Shown here piece after piece: positions 44,819 to 56,171 of a DNA stretch of 64,000 nt (within the stretch, counting starts at the first letter, position 1; each line of letters begins with the position of its first letter). The notes below the pieces were generated by a model that ran no database searches, was not told the DNA's origin, and saw nothing but the letters and a program-made list of their open reading frames with translations. The stretch is from Armillaria gallica (lineage: Eukaryota > Basidiomycota > Agaricomycetes > Agaricales > Physalacriaceae): contig JBANDB010000008.1 of NCBI GenBank assembly GCA_037576215.1, forward strand, positions 62,001 through 126,000, read 5' to 3'. The translations under genes and the position numbers were made by a program.

Positions 44819-47092
44819 ATGTCCAGCACGAACAGTGCCATCGCCCGTCTTGACGCCTCGCTCTCAAAATTCTCAATGAATGATGCCGAAAAAGTAGCAG
44901 GGTCAGTTGCATCGGGACGGCGTCTGCGTCCCCTCTGCTGCGCCAATCAAAAAGTCTCCAAGGACCGTTCCTGCATAAAAGATGCGGCGCTAACATGTTC
45001 AGGCTGTTACCTCGTTCGATATTGCTCCAAGGAGTGTCAGACGGCGCATTGGAGAACCCACAAGCATGGTATTCTCTATGCATTGGATACCGATGGATGA
45101 TTGCACTTAATTCTGTCATAGATTGTAAAAATCCCATGCATTCAAAATCATGGTATCCGGCGTGGGTCAGAGAGAACAGGAAGCCGGCATTTATCACTAG
45201 CGGTTCCAAAGCGACGGGCCTGGAGACAAAGCAAAGCTTTGGCAATGGCATGGGCCTGTAAGGAGTTCTCTGGTTCTATGGAGATTCACGAATACTGACA
45301 TCCGAGCCATTAGATGGGGAAACATGACAGAAATCGACGTCATCAATGTGGCAAACAATGAAGGCGCGGATGGAATACGGAAGAAAGACCTCTCGCTTGC
45401 ATTCATAGGTACGTCTGGTCTTCATGTACTGTCCATGAGGTATCTGATTTTGTCGTTAGCTTGCGGAGATCTGCGTAATGTCGTCAAGACAATCAACGGG
45501 TTACCAGAAAACTACAGTGGGACTATCAAACTTGTACTCAATGACAAGAATCCCATGGCCGTGTGTCGCAATCTTCTCATTCTGTCTATGCTGGGGATTA
45601 TAGAGGACGTGGTAAGCATACGTAATTTTGCGTAGGTCGCTGTTATATGACTTCAACGTTTAGGAAGAGGCGGCTGAACATGTTCTGCATTTATGGTACT
45701 CGGTTTTCCTACCGATATCCTTTCTGACCCATGTTTCTCCGCTTCTCGCACGAGCCTCGACCCTCAAACACCTGGATGGTACACCCGCTCGCCTTACATC
45801 TTCCACCACAATATACACAAAATTGCAGCTCGACTCTATCAAGCTCCTCTTCGTTCAGCTCTCGAAGAAGGAAATGGAATATGCAGCAGCCAAGAAAGAG
45901 CTGAACAGCACGATGAACGCACCAGAGAGAATTGATTATCGCGAACGACAGTATGCGAGTCTTCGGCCCTCCCATAGGGTCGCTTTGGACGCATGGCGGA
46001 GATCTGGGATGCTACTCCCTTTTGGTGCCATCAACGATCATGTATCTATCCCAAACCGCTGGCTCTTCTCCCCTGTGGGAGACCTCCTGCTCAATGATGC
46101 TTGTTGTCCACTTGACGGATGGAAGTAAGCGAACGATTCTCATTCGTAGTGCATGTGTTGATTATTTTCAGTTATGACGAAGTAGTCAAAGCGGGAAGAG
46201 AGCACGGTACCACTGACGACGACTTGATGGGTGGCATGTTTTTCTATGTGAAAGCCCAGCTCGTCGAATTCTCAGAACGACTTCGGCGGTTTACAATACA
46301 TATACATTTGTATGATCATGACGCCAGAGACCTTCCGAGGATTCTGAAAAGCGACACGTCTTCTCCCCAGAGTTTCGATCGTATCGAGGTTTCCAATATC
46401 GTGGATAAAAACTACGTCGGAATGTCCGTCCTTTCCGATTGGGGCCCTTTTATAAACAAAGGTAATCCTCACGCGGCTGTCGTTGGCCATTTCATGAACT
46501 GGACCACTTGGAAGAAATCTGGCGAGGTCACATCATCCATGGCACCACAGGGAGCGGCGAAGCGTGCAACGGAAGCTATGATGGCTTGCAAGCATGTGGC
46601 AAGTGCTTTGTTTTACCTTTATTAATAGGATATCTGATAGATCCGTACCAGGATATGCCTGATCGATTTTCTCTTTCTGACAATAACCCAAAATTCTTGA
46701 AGATGTCGAGAAGCCTAGAAATATTCTACGATACGTATACCGCATTCCAGGAGTACTCCAAAGAGGAGAAGGCAGATACGATAGCTAGGAAGGCGGGACT
46801 TAAATGCCGAAGGATCAACAAGATTGTTCCACATGTACGCTTCGTTCATCTCCAATATCTGTTATTACTGAGCCTTTAATTTCCTTGTTAAGCGCTGCTT
46901 TGCGCAACTCGGGACCTCTCCAAATACATTACCGTATATTGATTCGTCTGACCGGTGGTACAGGGTGGTGAGTCTGTTCTTTATATCCGTTGCTGCTTGA
47001 CTTGGTAATAGTCAAATTTGCAGGCTTTATTGAGCAATTCTCCGTTTTGTGCTCGTTATGTTGAATGGGTAAGGATCGGTACGGGCGTATGA
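44819..47092 (+). CDS. MYND zinc-finger protein with DUF4470-like region
   Basis: Proposed exons: 44819-45068, 45122-45257, 45314-45408, 45460-45611, 45664-46124, 46172-about 46597, about 46629-46834, 46893-46967, 47024-47092; most introns are 47-58 bp with GT...AG. The N-terminal part is a MYND finger, a zinc-binding protein-interaction module (SCIKDAALTCSGC, YCSKECQTAHWRTHKH, final Cys after the first intron). Then comes the region common in mushroom MYND proteins: LWGNMTEIDVIN, AFIACGDLRNVVKTING, YSGTIKLVLNDKNP, and later WRRSGMLLPFG and PLDGW. The junction near 46600-46628 could not be placed: the visible intron would be only about 30 bp, so a small lesion is possible there. An in-frame ATG at 44768 would add 17 residues; 44819 has the better start context. 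Function of the family is unknown. Confidence 0.75.
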
Positions 47093-49266
47093 TATCTGTG
47101 CACAGCAATGATTAGTTAGAGGAGACAAATCGATAATGGTGCGATTCAATGATTGTGTGTAGTAGCCTGTCTCGCCGTATGGAAATCTTCAGCTGTTACA
47201 GCGGAGTTGTACCGAGCACGGCGGCTGTAAGCTCCAGTATACACCGTGTCGCCAGCGGAACCATTTGGTAGCACGACTGACTAAGTCTGGCGAGTATGCT
47301 CGTACCTGTGCTGGCTCTCCTCTTTGTATTGGTAGTTTCATGTAGCAGAGGAGATGGACACAATCCCCGCCTCAGAGTCTGTTACGGATGTGATGGAAGG
47401 GTCGCCGCGATAAGGCAGTGATGACCTCTACGAGTGAGTAGTACTTGAACTCGAGATAGTTATGAATCAGACATGGAGAGAAACGGATCGAGAAAGCTGA
47501 ACCGGAGGGTTTGTCGCTATCTGTACTGGGAATGACGTCGAGTGTACAATGCAGTTAATCATTCGTAGTCTAGTTCATGGCCAGCCCGTACTATCCTGTA
47601 CTCCGTAGAGTAGTATTATGATGCTCTTGTCCATGCGATCAATGGAAAGTTGGCAGCATCAATTTCGAGGTCGATGAAGTTAACCGAAGACTGGATGGAC
47701 ACAAATCCGAAGCAGAAGGTAAGTTCCGTTGGATCCTTGAAGACAGCGAGGCCACTGGCAAGCAAGCAGGATGATAACGACACGAACAGTGTTTCTCGTT
47801 ATGCTCTCATTTTGCGACGAAAGGAAGGTGGCTGGTGAGTGAGAAGAACCAAGGGAGAAGTCTCTCTGTAGCCCATAAGACCACGATGTGAGATCACGAG
47901 CTCAATGTTGACTCGTGGCGATGTCCGAAGGGATAAAGGTTTACGTCGTCAACTAGAATGTTTTGGAGCCTAACGTAGCTTTAGCCATTTCTATGTACAT
48001 GAGACAGAAGGTAACGGCGATGGGCCGTTGCCGCATTTGGTGAGAATGAGAGTGGGTGCGTCTCATAGAGTAACGATGCAGCCGAGAGCGATGTGTCACG
48101 TGGGCTGCGAATAAAAGCGAGCGAGCGTTAAATAGACGTCAGCCTGGCCGTCTGTTACACGAATTTCACGCTGAGAAGATGATGAGAATTAGTTTCAAGC
48201 TGAATGTAATAAAATAAACGCACCGTAAGAACTTCGCTTGCTTTACTACCGCTAGAAGACGGAGCATCATCGCCAGGACTCAGTATCATGCTCACTCACT
48301 GTAAAACATTATAGCCGAGGGAGGTAGCAAGTGACCCTCCTCAATGTCTGCACATAACTGGCCCTACGGTATCTGAACCCGAGACGGCTGGCATACGAGA
48401 ATTTTAACGATGTCCAGTATCAAGGCTTTGTACTTGTGCTTCTGAGCATTTTGAAAAGATAGTTATGCGACGGATTTTGATCCTGATGAGGAGAAGGTAG
48501 CCTGTAGGCGTCTTTGTAGATATTCCTTTCGTACATTATGTTGCTGAGAAAAGTATAGGAATAAGAAGTCGTAGTACCTTGTTCGTAGCCCTTCCGACGA
48601 GAGAGGCGGGTCGTTTTCTTAAAGATGCCGAGAGCAATGGAAGCTGCCGCTCCAGAGTATCTTGTCATTTGAAGTAATAATATCCTCTGTAAGTTTTGAG
48701 TTTTGACAGCTACCTCATGTAAGAGGAGTCAGCACTGTACAGACGCTTCGTGCAAGAAGCGAACGACATAGTTGGAGGTGGGCTGGACACGAAACGTTCC
48801 TCGTTATAGGTTGCGTGAATTGTGGCAGAAGAATGAATATGTTGGTTATTGGACCTTGGAGAAGCTTGGTACGAATTTTGTGCTTGCAATTCCCCTAAAG
48901 ATTCAGCTGACATTTTCATGGGACTGGTTGTCTTCCATGAAGGATAGATGGGCTCCAACGTCGACGCGAATTGTGACAGCTTTGGCGTATTGGCACAGTG
49001 TTCTCGTACATAGTTGGAAGGCATTGTATCGTAGCTCCACGTAGCTTGTGCTCTCCCAGACTAAGCGAAGTCCTGGAGCGACTTCATCAGTATTATAACT
49101 GACGGCGCGTATCATGCCCACTCCGGTCGCGGTTGCACGTTGAGCTCACATTACAGTTGGCCGTAGTATTACAAATGGGAAAAAACTGGACATTTTAGAC
49201 ACAGTATCTATATTTTCTGTGGAGTAGATAAGTATAAAACGGCGTGGAAGAGAGCAGACGACTTAC
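47093..49266. other. No gene recognised
   Basis: About 2.2 kb with short frames on both strands, no recognised motif and no repeat shared with the rest of the window. Confidence 0.4.
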
Positions 49267-49734
49267 ATGGTGCTGCACGGAGGTTCGCAAGAAAGAAATC
49301 GGAAGACGGCCCGGATTATTTTAGCCAGGATAGCAAATAATCACGAAATCCCGAGCTCTCCTGTCTCTTGTCATCACTGTGCGTGCAGTGTTTGCTGCAT
49401 CTCCTCTTCCCGACATCCACGGCGCCTACTGAAGAAACTGCAACTCAAATCCTTTAGTGTTCTTTTTGTCTCTCTGCTCTGTTTCGTAATCGCCGTCCAT
49501 GCCCAGGCCCTTCGACGACGACTATCACTGCCGGAAGCACTACAAGGACAACAATTAACGATGCTACGACGCCAAGCTCGAGTTCAACGGAGAGCAAAAG
49601 GTATGAGCTCCAGAAGTAGTGGGAGCCTCAATGCAAGTTCGACGCTATCGGCCAAACTACCGAATCTGAGTGGGTACTCAACCTTTGGTGCGTCAGTTAT
49701 CTTTATTCTTTCCTTGCAGAATTAACGCATATTT

Positions 49735-50190
49735 CTTAGTAAAAAACTGCTTGCAGCTATCAATAGTAGATGCGAACTGCTCCAGCGTGGCTGGTCTAAA
49801 CTGTTTCTGCTCCAGGTGCGTCCGAATATTCCTTCTTTACTATTCTCCAGCTAACGGGATCGATATAGGACCGAATTTACGACTGGATTCACGGACTGTG
49901 TCGTTTAATTATGCCCAAACGAGTTCCCGACCACCGAGACCCTTGCCCACAGCTTCTGCACCTTGGTATCGACGAGCACATCACTGTTCTTCAACGTCAC
50001 GTCAATTTCTTCTTCTCCCAGCTCGTCTCTGACAAGTACCAGCATCTCGGCAACTGCTACTGCTACCAGTTCCAGTGCCTCTAATACCGTCGGCGACCCG
50101 GCGAGTTCAGCAGCAGCATCATCAAACATAGCTCTCTGTGGGACGAGGCCAGCGTGTGGCATCTCTGCTGCTATTTCCGGTGTTTTCATC
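49735..50190 (+). pseudogene. CFEM-domain protein, probably broken
   Basis: CFEM domains are fungal extracellular eight-cysteine modules, often GPI-anchored or haem-binding. Visible pieces: NCLQLSIVDANCSS then NCFCS, with the exon ending at 49815; an intron 49816-49868 (GTGCGT, branch CTAAC, TAG); then EFTTGFTDCVV, a TAA stop at 49906-49908, and in the same frame LCPNEF ... LAHSFCTL, followed by a long Ser/Thr-rich stretch and a weak hydrophobic end. Cysteine order and spacing fit CFEM. The TAA sits where a Gln (CAA) would fit. The upstream exon is uncertain: a possible signal peptide (LFVSLLCFVIAVHAQ, about 49455-49510) is out of frame with the Ser/Thr-rich sequence after it. Probably a recent pseudogene; alternatively a splice variant I could not resolve avoids the stop. 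Confidence 0.5.
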
Positions 50191-51013
50191 GGCAGGATAG
50201 CTATGCGTTCACTTGACGGGCTAGAACTGGACTATTTCTTGTCTCGTTTGGGACTGCGCATTATTCTATCGCTTACACTAGGTCCATCATCGAGATCGAG
50301 TCATCATTATAACATACCATACCAAATACCAAGACTCGTGTCCTCGAATTATATTTTCCCTCAGGGATTTCGTGTACGTTCCGGCGTCCTGGTGTGGACT
50401 AATTTTCAGTATGGTTCCGGAAATACGCGGCGCAACGATCCCATGACTCTCGGCGTGCTATCCTTCGAACAATATCAATCTAGGAGCACAGATCTTCAGT
50501 TCGCAAAGAAAGGGCTTCGTCACTACTTCGCTGATACTAAAATACCGTGCTCATTATTTTATAAGCGTGAGCAATAGCCGACGTTGGGCATAACGCCTCT
50601 GTCGAATGGAAGGAGAAGGAACAATCTCGCCGAGACGTGTCGCGCGCGTGGTACACTGACCGTGCACTATTGGGTGGTCCGACGTGGTACTTCCCGATGT
50701 TTCTTCACTACCACCGCTGCGCTTTCACTTCATTGCTCTACCGTTAGCCTTCTCGGATTATTTAATCTCGCTTGCCACACCCAAATCAGCGGCTATGGTA
50801 TGTGAACAGTTTGAACGTTCATTAATATCCCCTGTGAGTCTCAGAAAACCATGCCTCGCCCACCATTATTTAATCCCACACTTCTTTTCTGGTGATTCTT
50901 CTCATGAACCGGTCGCTGTCACTGGTGGCTCGTATTATTGATGTTGCAATTCAGATATTCCATAACACATAGATGATAGGATTCACCAAGCTGAAGTTTC
51001 AAACCCGAGTAAT

Positions 51014-52661
51014 TCAACAAAGAAATATTTCAACTGGTTCAAACTCGCGTTTCACTTTTTCACCGTCCGCCAAACGGATGACTGACACTTTCTTGAACTT
51101 CCCATCCTTTCTTAGCTGCCCGACTATCCAGAAATACGAACTTGACAACCTGCTGTCACTGCATATCAATGTATACAGGCCGTCGGGTATTGGGTATCCA
51201 TGGGGCGCCAGAATTTTTAATTTGCGGGGAGCCAACGTGGTATCCTTGGTGACGAGTTCCCCTCGTCGACGCTTCCGTTCCTTTGGTACCTCACTCAAAC
51301 CCCGCACTTTTCCCAACTCGATATGGTCACCCTCATAACCCTCATAATAGTCGGCATGTGAATTGTGCGTCCGACGAACCCAGCCTAGATTATGAGGGAA
51401 ACGAGGCGCAATGATTTTGTTCGTCATTACTTGCTCCCATGATGGTCGCCAAAATTTCCTTCTATTCCCAGGTCCGGGGTAGAAGAAGAGCAACTGTGCC
51501 CGACGCTCGGACCCCATGACATCGATGAGTACGTCCCATGAATCCTCTTCCGACTGCTCAGCATCGTATATTGGGATGGACTGTGTCTCGAGAAGGTATA
51601 CCAAGCCCGGGACTTTATCCGAAGGCTTTGTTGACACCCGGTGTTGCATCTCAAAGACCAGGTCAAACATCCTTCTGGATGATCGTATCTCCCGCAATGA
51701 TGTCAGTTGATTATCGAACCTCCTTCGAACCTCGTTTTGCATGACATCATTGCCGGTCTCCCCCCCAATGATCGGGTTTCCAGTGATCTCCTGCAGCGTC
51801 CATGCACGCCGGAACCAACAGCGATCACTCTTGAAGTCCATTTGTGCCAAATCCAGTGACCTACCCAGACCGTTGAAGTAGCACACCACGTGGGGAGTCA
51901 AGGCATACACCGATCCAATCGTAGGCACGTCTAGTTTCCACTCATCCTTGCGCAGATGCTCACCCTTCCCATCCTCTTGCCGCAAGCACAGAACATCCAA
52001 CCATGCATACTCCTCCGCTCTCAGGTTCAATATCTCGATACGGATCAGATTCAGGTTGGCATCCTTTGGCATCGGCAGAGGCCAATCGTATCCGTTGATA
52101 GGTGTCATCACATTCGCGCGGTCCTTCTCGTCGACCAATGCATGTGATATCCCCCACGGTGTTCTGCCCGCAACCCAGAATGGCACCACACGATTAGCAT
52201 ACAGATCCCACACACGCCGCGGGGGTACATCCCGCCTGGTGATCCTGTCATAGGAGAGCACGGTTTGTCGCATCTCCGTGTCTTCTTTTTCCCGGGTGCG
52301 TAAGTTGTGTTCTATGGTGTGGATGTCATACGAATAGGGGCGCAAATAGGCATATATAATGCGAAAGTCAAGACCTTGCGCGATGCAGGAATGGAGAATT
52401 GATGATACGGCGAGAATAGTGTACGATGTGCCAAGTATGGCGTTAAGCTCTTCCAATAGACCAGAGACACTGAGATAGGCACAGGGAGTGTTGGCCAGAG
52501 ATGATGATATGACATATCTACCCGTGTAAGACCGCTGCTCTAACACTGGAATGGTCGATTCTTCTCTGTTTGCCTCAATGAGCGAAGAGAGAGTGACCTG
52601 GGGAAGGCTGTTGTACCTCCCCCACCATTCCTGTGATATGTCATTCCCTGCTTCTATATAA
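51014..52661 (-). CDS. HET-domain (heterokaryon incompatibility) protein
   Basis: About 550 residues in the main exon. HET domains act in fungal nonself recognition and cell death after fusion of unlike hyphae. Motifs in order: SQEWWGRYNSLPQVTL, RVWDLYANRVVPFW, GISHAL (usually ISHAW), EEYAWLDVLCLRQEDG, CYFNGLGR, CWFRRAWTLQE. The C-terminus ends in a conserved-looking PHGYPIPDGLYTLI ... YFWIVGQ and the stop at 51014, so it appears full length. The open frame reaches back to 52672, with an acceptor at AACAG placing the exon start near 52661. No in-frame ATG occurs before the EMRQ stretch well inside, so a first exon upstream is needed and was not found. The sequence belongs to a HET type common in Agaricales. 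Loss of Trp in the ISHAW motif might reduce activity. Confidence 0.85.
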
Positions 52662-52934
52662 CTGTTATATGCTTACCTCTTGCAATCGCCTGAATCCCGA
52701 ATTCTAAGTGACATTGTAATCCCCTAACAATCCCACCATAGGATTATGAGAATTTCCCTCTAATGTTCATAGAATGAGCGTGTGAAGCATCAAACCAAGA
52801 CAATGACATACCAATGGTGATAGTCAATGTGCGTTCCGGCCAATCGTAAGTCATGGCAAGTAGTTTCAGTTGCGGTATACAGTAAGATGCAAAGAATGCA
52901 GACCAGCACCTGGACCTTGATGTGTCACCCATCA

Positions 52935-53070
52935 CTGACACTGTCAAAAGGATAGACGCCTATATGGGCGTAATAATGTACAAAAATTCTTTTGTTCCAT
53001 GGGGGCAACACCACTACTTCTGAAGCATCCCAGCACTACTTATTTTAAGTAAACGGGCTGTTCCCCTGGT
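52935..53070 (+). repeat. Hairpin-repeat family M, second copy
   Basis: Matches 42260-42398 in reverse complement. The 26 bp starting TATGGGCGTAATAATGTAC are identical, and GCACTACTTATTTT is shared near the right end. The outer inverted ends have decayed. Confidence 0.65.
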
Positions 53071-53454
53071 CGTCCTTAAGGTTAGGTTCGCACAGCCACT
53101 TTCCCAAATGCCAATGGATCGACACGTGTCCCTGAATTTTACCAGTGACCACCACTGCAAATTCGCAAGTACTTTTTAGGTGATCCCAACGCTGCTACTC
53201 GCTACTACCAATGACTGATCCCTCCAGCATTATGCGTGGCTGCGGCCTTTGTCAGCAGGATTCGGGATTAGGTGAATTCCCTTTCAGTACAGTGTGAATA
53301 TCTGTACTGCTGTTGTAGTTTGACAGGGTCAAGCACGAATGCTATAGATTTATCAAACTAGTTCCAAGTGTTGAGTGATTGGGGATAGTGTGTGGGGATA
53401 ATGGGGATAATAGTGTGCTTGGTGAGATGTGTTTTATGAGAATGATGTGGGTGT
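53071..53454. other. No feature recognised
   Basis: AT-rich spacer between the family M copy and the minisatellite. No frame or motif worth reporting. Confidence 0.4.
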
Positions 53455-53800
53455 GTTCAGAATTGGTAATGTTGGTAATAGTCGAGAGTGGTAATGCGGG
53501 TTTGTGGATGGAATGGTAATATGGTGTGTGATTGGTGTCGAGAATGGTAATATTGGAGTGGTTGAGAATGATAATACTGGGAATGGAAATGTAGCTGGTA
53601 TTTGAGAATGATAATGTTGTGGGTAATCAAGAATGGTAATATTGTGGGTTGGTATTGGGAATGGTAATATCGTTGGTTGGAGTCGAGAGTGGTAATATCG
53701 CTGGTTGGTAATGGGAATAGTAATATCGTTGGAATTCGAGAATGATAAGGCTGTTGGTAATTGAGAATGATAATATTGCTGGTATCCGAGAATGGTTTGT
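53455..53800. repeat. Degenerate minisatellite (GAGAATGGTAATATTG-like)
   Basis: About twenty imperfect units of 15-21 bp built from GAGAATGRTAATATTG and TGGTATTGAGAATG. The minus strand stays open for 149 codons through it, with repeating LPF, HSQ and ITTLD-like peptides. This is probably a by-product of the repeat rather than a gene. Confidence 0.75.
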
Positions 53801-54292
53801 TAAGCTCTTGTAAAATCTCTTGAGGTGCTGAAATATTCAGGTCTTGTAATCTTGTGGTGTAATCTGTGGGGTAATTGTCTCTGAATTGTTCTACTCCTAC
53901 TTTCACATATTTATATTATTCTACTGTTTGTATCTAGGTTTGTTCAATCCAGTGGTTGGCTGTGTTAGACCAGCACCTATGACACTGGTTTTATGCAGCA
54001 TGTACTGACTTTAGCCTGTGTTCACACTGGTTCCTGCCTGTGTGAGTACTGGCTTGATCCTATGTTCTACATTTCTATTCCTTCTACACTCCTTCCTTCT
54101 TTACTAATATTCTCTTGTTAAGTCTGGCTTCAGCCTGACACCTTACCTATGTTTGTACCTATTTTTATGTGGCCAATATGCAGCAAAATTTTCCCTTTGT
54201 TCCCATCCCTTTCTTCCTCCCCAAACGATTCCACTGAATTGCCTCTTAGAATGCTGGGACATATCACTATCAACTGTCTTGGCTATTGCTGC
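53801..54292. other. No feature recognised
   Basis: Contains loosely repeated phrases around GCCTGTGTT and CTGGTT (53960-54140), otherwise nothing. Ends at the 8-bp flanking repeat ATTGCTGC (54285-54292) of the next element. Confidence 0.4.
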
Positions 54293-56163
54293 TAGAGGTT
54301 TGCGCGGCTCAGCTCAAAGCTTTGACCCAGCCATAGCCAGCTGGGGCTAGCTGAGCCATCGTCAAGCCGTCTCTGCGGCCTCTAACAGCCCAAGGCTCAA
54401 GCTCGAAGTTCTCAAAGCCAAGAGCCGCAGCCTGAGCTGGGGCTGTGCACTGACTGTTAAACCACCCTATTCTTGCTTGAATACAATGAAAATAGGCCTC
54501 GGAGTGGTGTGCTGGATGGTGCAAATGCAAGCCATTTGTGATGAATTGCCATCGAGTGTCTATTTCCTGTGAATCGCAGTGCCTGAGCATGTGATTAGTC
54601 AGCTTGGTCTTCTTTAATGCACGATGACACCGCTGATACGCCGTATACGCATTCACACCTAGATTTTGCGATTTTGTAATCATACTAGCGCATATCTATC
54701 TTAGACTAGCAATAACTAAAGGACTATAGTGGAGGCTTCAAGCTGATAGTCAAGCCAGAAAGCTACTAGTCGAGCCAGGATTTAGGTGCGATACCACTAT
54801 TGGGTCAAGTCTATCAGCCGGTGTGACTAGCACCTCAAATACCAAGCGAGTCAGTAAATGATGACCGCTAGTCGACAGGGGTAGCTACGAGTGCACCCAA
54901 CAAGAAGCAGAACATACAGGTCTCGTGAAAGTACAGTCACTAGTGGAACGGTCTGTGTGCGAGTGCTTAAGACGAGTTGACTAGCGGTGCAGCAGTCTCT
55001 AACAGGACTTAGAAATGAATTTATAAATGAAGCGCAGCTGTCCAGATTGGGCTAGTACGATACAGATCTATTTACGATCGGAACTAGTATAGCTGGGTTG
55101 TGCCTTCGATCACGATTGACAGCTGCTACAGGCATGCTCGTTAGGCTAGCTGTTTATCCTTGACGCAAGTGGAGCATTGCTGGGCCAAGAACATGGAATG
55201 CCACCTCTAGCGGAGCTCCTAGGCCCACTAGTCAGCAAGTGGCCGTTTCTAGACTGACTATTGCATGATTATTCACCATTATTCATGACTAGCCAAGAAA
55301 TCCTTATCAATAATACCCCTCTAGTCAGTTATTTATATCTCGATCGTACCTTGTTGGCCAGTATATAAGTAGTAGAATAGGCGCACACGGCTCAGGCATG
55401 CCATCCCCGCAATTGTGACCTACTAGTCAGTATCTAGTGCCCCAATTAAAGGCTTTTGTGCTTAACCTCGACAAAGCGGCTACTAGTCGCTAAGTTACCC
55501 ATAGCATTGAGTGAATAGAAGTGTCTTAGAGTAATCTTTTGTGTCCTGCAAAGGCCAAGAATGTTTCGAAGTTAGTTCAAGCGAGTTCTCGAAGTTTAAA
55601 GTATTATTCTTAGGCCAAGAGCACCACTAGTCTGCCTAGAAAGTGACTAGTCAAGTGTTTATTCACTTGTAAGACATTATAGGGCCAAGAGAGCCACTAG
55701 TTCGAAGCAGTTCCAGTCAGAGCGAGCGCAGTAGCTCAAGTCGAGTCACTATTCATCCAATTGTGTCTTACCAACCCCACTAGTGTGAGTAGTACGCTTG
55801 TATAGCTCACTAGTAACGAAATAAAATGTCTTTAAACAACTTTCCTTGATTATTGAAGTCTGCAGAGTGCTTCTATCATACTCGAAACGCCCAAATTCAA
55901 TACCTTGGTGATAAGTGTAGAGTTAGTGATTGGTTTAGTGTTGTTGGTGTTCATTGCCAGCCTCTAGTCCATTTGCCACTTGCCATTACCGAGCACATCA
56001 CCGCTCATATTGACTTGTGCTGAGCCATGGCCTGAGCCTGAGCCGGTCCCAGACTGACCCTGCATAAGGCCTGAGGCTCGGGCTCCAATTTCATGAAGCC
56101 TAAGCCGCTCAAAGATGAGCCCAAGCCACGGCTTCCAGGCCGAGCCAGGCTGGCAAACCTCTA
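54293..56163. mobile_element. Non-autonomous hAT-like DNA transposon (1871 bp)
   Basis: Perfect 11-bp terminal inverted repeats TAGAGGTTTGC (54293-54303; reverse complement 56153-56163). Flanks ATTGCTGC (54285-54292) and ATTGCCGC (56164-56171) form an 8-bp target duplication with one mismatch, the size used by hAT transposases. Both ends are rich in subterminal GAGCC/GGCTC-type phrases, as in many hAT elements. No transposase frame survives. The interior is dominated by ACTAGT/CTAGTC motifs, listed separately. The small frames at both ends (124 residues on minus at 54309-54683; 76 residues on minus at 55964-56194) lie mostly in the GC-rich subterminal repeats and are not considered genes. Confidence 0.7.
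54765..55815. repeat. Cluster of ACTAGT/CTAGTC motifs inside the hAT-like element
   Basis: About 18 copies of CTAGT or ACTAG in 1.05 kb, eleven of them the palindrome ACTAGT (for example 54765, 54950, 55084, 55227, 55432, 55482, 55626, 55646, 55696, 55779, 55810). A 6-bp word is expected about once in 4 kb. Orientation and spacing are irregular. Confidence 0.75.
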
Positions 56164-56171
56164 ATTGCCGC

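Noticed and set aside
48370..48412. A stretch near CTGAACCCGAGAC that resembles a tRNA T-arm on the minus strand
   Set aside because: No acceptor stem, D-arm or anticodon arm could be paired around it.
53455..53800. CRISPR-like array
   Set aside because: Units are imperfect, have no unique spacers of constant length, and the organism is a fungus.
54309..54683. 124-residue minus-strand frame as a gene
   Set aside because: It lies largely in the GC-rich subterminal repeat of the hAT-like element and has no motif; a similar frame-like patch occurs at the other end.
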